Shown here piece after piece: positions 17,555 through 25,261 of a DNA stretch of 64,000 bases. The DNA comes from Actinoplanes sp. M2I2 (GTDB taxonomy: Bacteria > Actinomycetota > Actinomycetes > Mycobacteriales > Micromonosporaceae): positions 58,547-122,546 of the forward strand of contig NZ_JALPVJ010000003.1 in NCBI RefSeq assembly GCF_023544445.1, written 5' to 3'. The notes beneath the pieces were generated by a model that worked only from the letters and a program-made list of their open reading frames with translations, made no database searches and was not told where the DNA came from. How positions within the stretch are numbered: the stretch's first letter is position 1; each line of letters begins with the position of its first letter. A program made the translations under genes and the position numbers.

Positions 17555-18781
17555 GTGCGCATCACTTCCGCTGTCGTCGACCCAGCCTTGCTGGATCTGC
17601 CGTGGGACATCCCGCTCGAGGAGTGGCCGGCCGAGCACCTGGTCGCCCTGCCCCAGGGCATCTCGCGCCACATCGTGCGGTTCGTGAAGCTCAACGACGT
17701 GGTCTACGCGCTCAAGGAGACCCGCGAGCGGATCGCCGAGAAGGAGTACGACCTGCTGCGCGCGCTCGAGCGCATCGACTTCCCGGCCGTCGAGGCGGTC
17801 GGGATGGTCAACGACCGCGAGGACAAGACCGGCGAACCGCTGGAAACCGTGCTCATCACCCGGCACCTGCAGTTCTCGCTGCCCTACCGCGCGCTCTTCT
17901 CGCACGTGCTGCGGCCCGACACGCTCAACCGTCTGCTCGACGCGCTGGCCGCCCTGGTGGTGCGCATGCACCTGACCGGCTTCTCGTGGGGTGACTGCTC
18001 CCTGTCCAACACGCTGTTCCGGCGGGACGCGGGCGCGTTCGCGGCGTACCTGGTCGACGCCGAGACCGGCAACCTCTACCCGAAGCTCTCCGAGGGCCAG
18101 CGCAGCGAGGACATCGAGATCCTGCGGCTCAACATCTTCGGCGAGCTGCTCGACCTGGAGGCGGCCGAGCTGCTCCACGAGTCGATCGACCCCGAGATCG
18201 TGGTCGACGACATCGTGGCCCGGTACGAGCGGCTGTGGCACGAGGTCACCTACGAGCAGGAGGTGCCGCGCGACGCCCGGCACGACATCGAGCGGCGCAT
18301 CCGGCGGCTCAACGAGCTCGGCTTCGACGTGGCCGAGGTCGACATGTCCACGGTGGACCAGGGCTACCGCATCCGGCCCAAGGTGGTCGACGCCGGCTAC
18401 CACACGCGCCGGCTGCTGCGCCTGGCCGGCCTCGACGCCGAGGAGAACCAGGCCCGCCAGCTGCTCAACGACCTCGACACGTACCGGGCCGAGAGCCTGC
18501 TGGCCGACGAGCAGCAGGCCGCGCACCGGTGGCTGACCGAGGTGTTCGAGCCGGTCGTCCGGGCCGTTCCCGCGTCGCTGCGGCGCAAGCTCGAGCCGCA
18601 GGAGATCTTCACCCAGGTCATCCAGCACAAGTGGCTGCTCTCCGAGCAGGCCGGCCGCGACGTGGGCATGGCCACCGCGGTGCAGTCCTACCTCACCGAC
18701 GTGCTGGCCAAGAAGCCCGACGAGCAGGCCGTGCTGGGCGTCGAGGTCGGCTCGCTGGCCGCCGAGGCCGGGCTGATCTGA
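17555..18781 (+). CDS. DUF4032 protein with a kinase-like fold
   Basis: Protein of 408 aa. The N-terminal 230 residues resemble a lipopolysaccharide-kinase/protein-kinase fold: a Lys in YALKETRER, a catalytic-loop-like FSWGDCSLSNTLF and a metal-site-like YLVDAETGN. The C-terminal part is the DUF4032 domain. A phosphotransferase role is therefore plausible but the substrate is unknown. The start could be GTG at 17555 or the in-frame GTG at 17540, neither with a strong ribosome binding site. It stands between two genes of opposite orientation. Confidence 0.8.
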   Translation: MRITSAVVDPALLDLPWDIPLEEWPAEHLVALPQGISRHIVRFVKLNDVVYALKETRERIAEKEYDLLRALERIDFPAVEAVGMVNDREDKTGEPLETVLITRHLQFSLPYRALFSHVLRPDTLNRLLDALAALVVRMHLTGFSWGDCSLSNTLFRRDAGAFAAYLVDAETGNLYPKLSEGQRSEDIEILRLNIFGELLDLEAAELLHESIDPEIVVDDIVARYERLWHEVTYEQEVPRDARHDIERRIRRLNELGFDVAEVDMSTVDQGYRIRPKVVDAGYHTRRLLRLAGLDAEENQARQLLNDLDTYRAESLLADEQQAAHRWLTEVFEPVVRAVPASLRRKLEPQEIFTQVIQHKWLLSEQAGRDVGMATAVQSYLTDVLAKKPDEQAVLGVEVGSLAAEAGLI

Positions 18782-18803
18782 CGGCGGCGAGGCCGAGGCC
18801 GGC

Positions 18804-20594
18804 TCACCGGCCGTCGGTGTCGGGGCCGGGCTGATCCGACGGCGGCGGGTTCGCCTGCTCGCGCAGCACGCGCAGACCGGCCCGGCGGGCCACCACCACG
18901 AGCTCGTCGCCCGGCGCCAGCACCCGCCGGCCGTCGGGCAGCCAGTCGACCCACTCCGACCCGGCCGCGGTCATGCCGATCACCCGGGTGCTCTCCGGAC
19001 GGTCGGCCGCGCTCAGGGCGGCGCCGTCCAGGGCCGAGCCCGGCTGCACCGGCACGGCCGCCACCAGCAGCGCGTGCCGCTCGACCGGGATCGTCGCGAG
19101 CATCTCGCGCTCGATCATGGCGGCGGCGAAGGCCGGGGCACACAGCCGCGAGACGCTGCGCGAGATGTTGATGTCGAAGACCGCCTGCACCCGCTGGGCG
19201 AAGTCGTCGTCGAACAACCGCAGCACCACCCGGATGTCCTCGCGGGCGGCCCGGGCATGCAGGGCGGCCTGCAGGTTGACCGCGTCGTCGGTCGACACCA
19301 CCACCAGCGCCTGGCAGTGGTCGATCGACGCGGCCCGCAGCGTCTCCTCCAAGGACGCGTCGCCCTCGATCACCGGCACGCCCAGCGACTGGGCCACCTT
19401 GACGCCCCGCGCGGCCGGATCGCGGTCGATCGCCACGACGTCGAGACCGAGGTCGACCAGCTGGCGCAGCACCCGCGTGCCGACCGCGCCCAGTCCGACC
19501 AGCACGATGTGACCGGTGTGGACCTTGAGGATCTCGCCGCGGTCGAGGGCCAGCCGGGTCTTGACCACGCCGTCCACCACGGCCGCGGTGATCAACGGGA
19601 GCAGGGCGACACCGGCGACGGTCAGCACCAGCTGAGCGGCCTGGGCCGGCGGCGAGTTGTCGGGCTCCACATCGGACGAGCCGACCATGGTCAGCAACGT
19701 GATGTAGACGGACTTCCAGAAGCCGGTCACCCCGGTGAAGTGCGTGAGCAGGGCGCCCGAAACCGCGGTCAGCGCGAGCGCGACCAGCACGGCGATGCCC
19801 AGCTTGCGGGTCAGCCCGACGCGGACGGCCCGGCCGATCGTCAGCCAGGGGCGGCGGCGGCGACCGGCCCGGGCCAGCCGGCGCGCGGTCACCGCCTGGG
19901 CGGCCGGGCGGCCCGTGGCCTCGGCGAGCACCAGATCGGTGGGCCGTTGCTCCGGCGGCGCGGGCTCGGCCGGCAGCACGGTGATCCGTCCGCTGTCGTT
20001 CGAGGTGGCCAGGGTGAGCAGCGCCGACTCGCCCGGCACATCGCCGCGCCGGGCCACGTTGAGGGTGCGGGACGCGTACCGGAAATGGGTCGGCGCGACC
20101 TCGCCGAGCGCGGCCGCGACGAACGCCGGCGCCGCCATCGCCGCGTCGGAGAGCACCGCGCAGTCGGCGAAGAGACGCCGGACCCCGTACGCCAGGCCGG
20201 TCGTGAACATGCGGATCACCAGCCGCAGGTCGCCCTCGACCGCGCGGGCGCACAACGCCGCGTGCAGATTGACCATGTCGTCGGGCATCACCAGCGCCAG
20301 CGCGTCGGCCCCGGCCAGCCCGGCGTCGCGGAAGGTCCGCTCGTCGAGCCGGGCCGCGGTGATCACCTTGACGCCGCGGGCGCGCAGACCGTTCAGGTCG
20401 GGCACGGCCGGCCGCAGATCGGGTGGCGTGATCACGGTGACCCGGATGCGGCCGGAGGTGGCCAGCTCGTCGGCCAGCGTGTAGACCAGCGCGTCGGATC
20501 CGCACACCACGAAGTGCGGGCGGGCGTCGGCCGTCCGCTCCCGCAGCCGGGCCACCAGGGATCGTTTCCCGCCATGCGCCGCGTCGGTTGCCAC
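18804..20594 (-). CDS. 2-TM channel-like protein with two TrkA/RCK domains
   Basis: Protein of 596 aa. Residues about 25-220 are a first TrkA-N-like domain with a degenerate nucleotide loop (VVCGSDALVYTLADEL). A basic linker leads to two membrane helices (about 265-345) bracketing a pore-like TLLTMVGSSDVEP. Residues about 360-560 are a second TrkA-N domain with a canonical loop (IVLVGLGAVGTRVL), then a TrkA-C-like region. This is the layout of a ligand-gated potassium channel or CASTOR-like channel, but the selectivity filter is VGSSD, not VGYGD. It probably conducts or senses ions at the membrane; selectivity is unknown. Confidence 0.83.
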   Translation of the reverse strand: MATDAAHGGKRSLVARLRERTADARPHFVVCGSDALVYTLADELATSGRIRVTVITPPDLRPAVPDLNGLRARGVKVITAARLDERTFRDAGLAGADALALVMPDDMVNLHAALCARAVEGDLRLVIRMFTTGLAYGVRRLFADCAVLSDAAMAAPAFVAAALGEVAPTHFRYASRTLNVARRGDVPGESALLTLATSNDSGRITVLPAEPAPPEQRPTDLVLAEATGRPAAQAVTARRLARAGRRRRPWLTIGRAVRVGLTRKLGIAVLVALALTAVSGALLTHFTGVTGFWKSVYITLLTMVGSSDVEPDNSPPAQAAQLVLTVAGVALLPLITAAVVDGVVKTRLALDRGEILKVHTGHIVLVGLGAVGTRVLRQLVDLGLDVVAIDRDPAARGVKVAQSLGVPVIEGDASLEETLRAASIDHCQALVVVSTDDAVNLQAALHARAAREDIRVVLRLFDDDFAQRVQAVFDINISRSVSRLCAPAFAAAMIEREMLATIPVERHALLVAAVPVQPGSALDGAALSAADRPESTRVIGMTAAGSEWVDWLPDGRRVLAPGDELVVVARRAGLRVLREQANPPPSDQPGPDTDGR

Positions 20595-20735
20595 GTTCGC
20601 GATCGTAGCCAGCCGGAACCCGCCCGCGGGCCCGCTCGTTGCCCCCTCCGACGCTTTCGTCCGAATTCGGGTCTCTCCAAATTGGCCTTCCCGTACGGGT
20701 CCCCTACCGTGCGGATCTCTTCCAGGAGGAGAACA

Positions 20736-21587
20736 GTGCGCAAGTTGTGGTACGCCGGAGCGGCCCTCACCGGTGGGATCATCCTGTTCGCGGCGTCCCC
20801 CGCGCAGGCCGACCGGCTGCCCGGCGCCGTCGCCGCGGCCCAGCAGGCCGATGAGCGGCCCGACCGGCTTCCCTCCGCCGACGTGGTCCGTCGTCCTGAT
20901 CGGACGCTTCCCGCGCAGGATCCACCGGCGCAGGGTCTGCCCCTCCAGGGCCTGCCCCTCCAGGGCCTGCCGATTCAGGGCCTGCCGATTCAGGGCCTGC
21001 CGGTCTTCGGCTCGGGTGGGTTGCCGCTGCTCTCCGGACTCATGCCGAACGGGCCGGTGCGCGACTTCTCGAAGCGCCCGACGACGCGTCAGACCGAGAT
21101 GTTCGACGGCGGAGTGCCGCTGCTCGGTGGGCTCGGTGGGCTGTCGCCGGCCAACGACGCGCCGCGGACGCCCCCGCCGACCGATCAGCCCGACGTCTCC
21201 GGCATGCCCGCCGGCGGTGTCGCGATCCTGCCGACCGCCACCGACGGCTCCCCCGCGCCGGTCCCGGGCACGGCCACGGCACCGGCCGCCACGGCTCCCG
21301 CGACCACCACGCCGGCGACCGCCGCCACGCCCGCTCCCGCCACGCCCGCCGCGTCGTCACCCGCCGCGCCGGCGCCCGCCGCGTCGACCGCCACCTCCGC
21401 GCAGCCGGCCAAGCCCGCCAAGCCCGCCAAGCCGGGCAAGCCGCACAAGCGGGCCGAGCCCAAGCCCGCGGCCACGCCCGACGACCCGCGCCTGTTCGAG
21501 GAGCCGGTCGAGACCGACGAGCCGGAGCTCCGCCCGTTCTCGTCCGACGGCCGCCCGGTGGCCGGAGTCGATCAGCAGTACCGGTGA
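20736..21587 (+). CDS. Secreted Pro/Ala-rich protein with GLPxQ repeats
   Basis: Protein of 283 aa. The GTG at 20736 follows a strong AGGAGG. A short signal peptide (LWYAGAALTGGIILFAASPAQA) is cut probably after AQA. Residues about 65-90 consist of five QGLPL/QGLPI units, followed by a Gly/Leu-rich patch, a long Pro/Ala/Thr stretch of the cell-wall-spanning kind, and a Lys-Pro segment (PAKPAKPAKPGKPHK). No catalytic domain or sortase motif is seen. It may be a surface or cell-wall-associated structural protein. Function unknown. Confidence 0.72.
   Translation: MRKLWYAGAALTGGIILFAASPAQADRLPGAVAAAQQADERPDRLPSADVVRRPDRTLPAQDPPAQGLPLQGLPLQGLPIQGLPIQGLPVFGSGGLPLLSGLMPNGPVRDFSKRPTTRQTEMFDGGVPLLGGLGGLSPANDAPRTPPPTDQPDVSGMPAGGVAILPTATDGSPAPVPGTATAPAATAPATTTPATAATPAPATPAASSPAAPAPAASTATSAQPAKPAKPAKPGKPHKRAEPKPAATPDDPRLFEEPVETDEPELRPFSSDGRPVAGVDQQYR
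20931..21005. repeat. Five tandem 15-bp units inside the secreted protein gene
   Basis: Units begin at 20931, 20946, 20961, 20976 and 20991, with consensus CAGGGCCTGCC followed by a four-base variable end (CCTC, GATT or GGTC). They keep the reading frame and encode QGLPx pentads, so copy number could vary by slippage without breaking the gene. Confidence 0.85.
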
Positions 21588-21596
21588 CCGAACGAG

Positions 21597-21632
21597 AGGG
21601 CCCGCCCGGCATGACGCCGGACGGGCCCTTTT
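21597..21632. terminator. Rho-independent terminator between convergent genes
   Basis: Arms AGGGCCCGCCCGGC (21597-21610) and 21616-21629 pair with one mismatch around the loop ATGAC and are followed by TTTT. The hairpin lies between the convergent secreted-protein and subtilase genes and can serve both. Confidence 0.75.
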
Positions 21633-21648
21633 CTGGTGCGGTCGACCG

Positions 21649-24600
21649 TTACGGGGTGACCGCCGTGATCGTGATCGGCGCGCGGCCGACGACCGCGCCC
21701 TGATCGGTCACGATCGCGACCTCGCCCGACAGCTCACGGCCGGCCGGGGGCACCGTCAGCGCGGTGACCGTGGCGTTGACCGTGGTGGACGCGCCGTTGG
21801 CCAGCACGACCGGGTTGCCCGGCACGGCGACCGAGCCGAGCACCGGGCTGTAGTAGGCGTCGAGGTAGTCGTACGCCGTGGTGCCCGCGGGCACCGAGTA
21901 GCCGTCGACCACGGCGGTGTACGTGCCCGCCGCCGGGTCGGCCAGCGAGATCGACTCCTCCGAGTCACCGTCGGCGTCCTGGCCGACCAGGGTGTCGCCG
22001 CGGTACAGCGACAGGTCGAGGTCGGCCGAGGCGTCGGCCGGGTTGCCGATCACCACGTCCAGCCGGGTCGCGCCGGCCGGCACGACGATCTCGAACTCCT
22101 GGCTGTCACCCTCCGCGATGGACGGACGCTGGCGGCTGACGCTGCCGAGCGGGCCACCCTGCGCGGTCACCGTCACCGGGCCGAACAGGTTCTTGACGGT
22201 GAAGTTCACCGGCGTCGGCTGGTTGACCGCCACGCTGGGCAGCGTGACCGACTCCGGCGTCAGCTGGACGCCCTGCACCTTGGCCGTCAGCTTGAACGGG
22301 TTGCTCAGCACCGGCGTGGTGCGCCGGGACTCGAGCTCCAGCTCCCAGATGCCCGGGATCGGGTTCTCGTACGCGCGCTCCTCCGGCTTGCAGACGTTCG
22401 CGTCGGAGTAGTTCGTGTAGCAGTTCGCGCTGGCGGTGTCGTCCACCGGGACGCCCCACGGGTTGATCGCGATGAAGCGGGTCTGCGACCCGGCGGCGAT
22501 GCCCGACAGATCCACCTGGAGCGCCTTGGCCCCCTCGGGAACAGTGACGTAGTACGAGGTGGTGGAGCTGCGGTCGACCTGGCCCGAGAAGCTCGTCTCG
22601 TAGGACGGCTTGCGGGTGTCGACGCCCGTGACGACGGTGTTGAGCACCTCGAAGTCGACCACCGGGGTGGCCGGGTCGTCGACCTTGAGGATGGCGCTGG
22701 CCACCCCGCTCTTCGCCCGCACCACGACCGGCACGCTGACCGTCTTGTTCAGCGGCAGCACGACCAGCGGCGAAGCGGCGAACGAGGAGCGGTCGCCGAC
22801 CCACGAGAGCCTGTGCAGCACCGGGTAGCTCGGGCCCGAGGTGCGGGTGAGCTTGATCGTCTGAACCTTGACCTGGCCCGGCTTGAGGCCACCGTCGGCC
22901 ACGGCGCAGCGGTTGTAGATGCCCTCGCCCCGGCCGGGCGTGGTCAGCTGATCCGCGAGCGGCGTGCAGACCGGCGCCGACGACGTGTAGGTGCGCGTGG
23001 CCGGCTTCTTGGCCAGCAGCTTCCACGCCTCCGGCACGTCGAGCTGGCCGTAGCCCTGCTCGTTGACCTGCTCGCCCGGGATCGAGTCGGCGGTCGAGTA
23101 GATCGAGCGTCGCAGCGCCAGCGGGGACACCTTGATGCCGTTGGCCTTGGCCGCCGACAGCAGCAGCGCCGCGCCACCGGCAGCCTGCGGGGAGGCCATC
23201 GAGGTGCCGTTCTGCATCGAGTAACCCGGCGGCAGGGTGTAGGGCACGGTGGTGAGGCCGGGGACCTCTTCCCACAGCGGCGACAACGAGACGGCCGAAC
23301 CCGGTGCGGCGATGTTCGGCTTGAAGCCACCGTCCTCACGCGGGCCGCGCGACGAGAACGGGATCAGCTGCAACGGCTTGCGGGTGTCCGCGCCGTAGTT
23401 GGACTTCCATGTGTCGTCGGAGATGCTGGCGCCCACGCTGACCACGGCGGTCGCGCCCGAGGGCTCGCCGATCGTGTTCACACCCGGGCCGCTGTTGCCG
23501 GCCGAGATGAACAGCTGGACGCCGTACTTGTTGATCAGGTCGTTGTAGAGCTTGGCCTGCGCGTTGGCGCCGTCGTTGAGCGCCGGCAGTCCACCGATCG
23601 ACATGTTGATCACGTCGACGCCGCGGTTGATGACCAGGTCGGCCATGCCGGTGGTCAGCGCGGCGTTGGTGCAGCCGCCGCCCCACGAGCAGGCCCGCGA
23701 CGAGACGATCGTGGAGCCGGGCGCCTGGCCGTCGAACGCCGCGTTGCCGAAGAGGTCGTTGCCCGCGGCGATGCCGGCCACGTGCGAGCCGTGCAGGCCC
23801 TCGGGGATGCCGATGTTGACGAAGTCGGCAACGCCCTCGAGCTCGGCCGGCGTCAGGTCGACGTCCTCGCGGTACTCGACGACGAACGGCATGCGCTCGG
23901 CGATCGCGGTGGTGGGGTTGTCGGTTCCGAAGTGGCCGACATCGAACTTCTCCTTGTACGGCCGCATCACGGCGTCGTCGGTGAAGTCGAGGTTCTGGTT
24001 GGTGTCGACCCGGATGTCGTGGCTGACCGGGTCGTAGAGGATGCCCCACGTGTCGGTGGTGTCACCGTCGCGGTTGACGTCCCCCTCGGGCTCCGAGGCC
24101 GTGGTGATCGACTCGGCGAAGCGGTTGACCCGCCACGTGCCCGCCGGGGCCTTCCAGGTCGCGCCCGCGTAGGTGAAGGACGGACCGGCCACCTCGGTCA
24201 GCATCGCGCGCCAGGTGCCGTCGCCCTCGAGCAGCGGATCGGTCGCGGTGACCCAGTCGACGATCTTGCGCTCGCCGGTGGTGGTCTTGGAGAGCGCCGG
24301 GTGGTCGAGGTCCACACCGGAGTCCATGATGCCGATCGTGACGCCGCGACCGTCGTACTTCGGGTTCTTCTTCTTGAAGTCCACCGAGCCGGTCTCGTCG
24401 GTCGGCAGGTACGGGTTCGCGGCGGGCGTCGACGGGCCGGGGGCGGCCAGCTGCGCCGGCTTGCCGGGCCTGTCGTTGCTGCCGGTCTCCGGCACCTTGA
24501 TCGTCTCTTCGAGGTCGACCGCGGCCACCCCGGCCAGGTTGGCGGCGGCCAGCACCTTCGCGATCGGTACGGACGCGAGCACGTAACCGATCTGGTCGAA

Positions 24601-24927
24601 GCGCCGGGTGACGACACCGCCGAGCGCTTCGATCTTCGCCGCGACCTCGGCCGACTTGCCGGCGTCGGTGGCCACGATGGCCGTGACGAACTTCTTGTGG
24701 GCGGCCTCGGCCTTGGCCAGCAACTCGGCGTCGTGCCCGCCGAGGGTGTCGGCCGGCGAGTCCTTGGGAGTGGCGGGGCTGTCGGCCGCTTGCAGAACTG
24801 CGGGAGCCGCGCCCTGGCCGGGTGCCGCCGCGGCCGGAAGCGCACTGCTCAGCGTGGCGCCGGCGGCCACGCCGACAGCCAGCACCGAGGTGAACGTTCG
24901 CCGGCCCCATGTGGATTGTTGTCTCAC
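21649..24927 (-). CDS. Large secreted subtilisin-like serine protease (S8)
   Basis: Protein of 1092 aa. GTG start at 24927 after GGAGG. A signal peptide (about 1-35), an inhibitor I9-like propeptide and then the S8 domain follow: Asp in GIMDSGVD (about 200), His in LHGSHVAGI (about 379), oxyanion Asn in ISAGNSGPG (about 475) and Ser in NGTSMASP (about 574). The gap between Asp and His is unusually long, holding a roughly 150-residue insert. The C-terminal 450 residues are beta-sandwich-like modules, probably PPC-type. It should be an extracellular endopeptidase. It converges on the repeat-protein gene across a terminator. Confidence 0.93.
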   Translation of the reverse strand: MRQQSTWGRRTFTSVLAVGVAAGATLSSALPAAAAPGQGAAPAVLQAADSPATPKDSPADTLGGHDAELLAKAEAAHKKFVTAIVATDAGKSAEVAAKIEALGGVVTRRFDQIGYVLASVPIAKVLAAANLAGVAAVDLEETIKVPETGSNDRPGKPAQLAAPGPSTPAANPYLPTDETGSVDFKKKNPKYDGRGVTIGIMDSGVDLDHPALSKTTTGERKIVDWVTATDPLLEGDGTWRAMLTEVAGPSFTYAGATWKAPAGTWRVNRFAESITTASEPEGDVNRDGDTTDTWGILYDPVSHDIRVDTNQNLDFTDDAVMRPYKEKFDVGHFGTDNPTTAIAERMPFVVEYREDVDLTPAELEGVADFVNIGIPEGLHGSHVAGIAAGNDLFGNAAFDGQAPGSTIVSSRACSWGGGCTNAALTTGMADLVINRGVDVINMSIGGLPALNDGANAQAKLYNDLINKYGVQLFISAGNSGPGVNTIGEPSGATAVVSVGASISDDTWKSNYGADTRKPLQLIPFSSRGPREDGGFKPNIAAPGSAVSLSPLWEEVPGLTTVPYTLPPGYSMQNGTSMASPQAAGGAALLLSAAKANGIKVSPLALRRSIYSTADSIPGEQVNEQGYGQLDVPEAWKLLAKKPATRTYTSSAPVCTPLADQLTTPGRGEGIYNRCAVADGGLKPGQVKVQTIKLTRTSGPSYPVLHRLSWVGDRSSFAASPLVVLPLNKTVSVPVVVRAKSGVASAILKVDDPATPVVDFEVLNTVVTGVDTRKPSYETSFSGQVDRSSTTSYYVTVPEGAKALQVDLSGIAAGSQTRFIAINPWGVPVDDTASANCYTNYSDANVCKPEERAYENPIPGIWELELESRRTTPVLSNPFKLTAKVQGVQLTPESVTLPSVAVNQPTPVNFTVKNLFGPVTVTAQGGPLGSVSRQRPSIAEGDSQEFEIVVPAGATRLDVVIGNPADASADLDLSLYRGDTLVGQDADGDSEESISLADPAAGTYTAVVDGYSVPAGTTAYDYLDAYYSPVLGSVAVPGNPVVLANGASTTVNATVTALTVPPAGRELSGEVAIVTDQGAVVGRAPITITAVTP

Positions 24928-25261
24928 GTACGGGTCCTCCGGAAGGAAGGCGTTCAGCGGGGGTTCACTGAACGCATCCCCGGATCCTCTGATCGATCGG
25001 GATGGAAGTCACTACAGTCGATGACGTTGTGACGAGCCCGTGACATTCGTTTCGGCGCATCATTTCCGGCGAGTTACCGCAGGTCACAATGTTTTCGCGG
25101 CGCACGCCGCCCTATCGGTGGTTGCGAAAGCAAATGTCCTTATCGCACGGCCACTCTCCGCGAGGTTGCCCGATCGGGCATCGTCGTCAGCCGATCGGAT
25201 TCCCGTTCCCGGTGGGCCGGTGTGGCGCGGACGGCCGGCATCGTCGTACCCGCGTCGTAGC
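24928..25261. other. Divergent promoter region, no gene
   Basis: These 334 bp separate the subtilase and the Hsp70-fusion gene, which point away from each other. Local A+T content is higher than in the flanks. I see the GGAGG of the subtilase near 24938 but no open frame with plausible codon use and no clear operator. Confidence 0.5.

Noticed and set aside
20931..21005. CRISPR-like short repeats
   Set aside because: Contiguous 15-bp units in frame within a gene, without spacers.
21649..25032. Plus-strand frame continuing from the secreted protein through the subtilase
   Set aside because: Antisense to a subtilase with all catalytic motifs; the real plus-strand gene here ends at 21587 in another frame.
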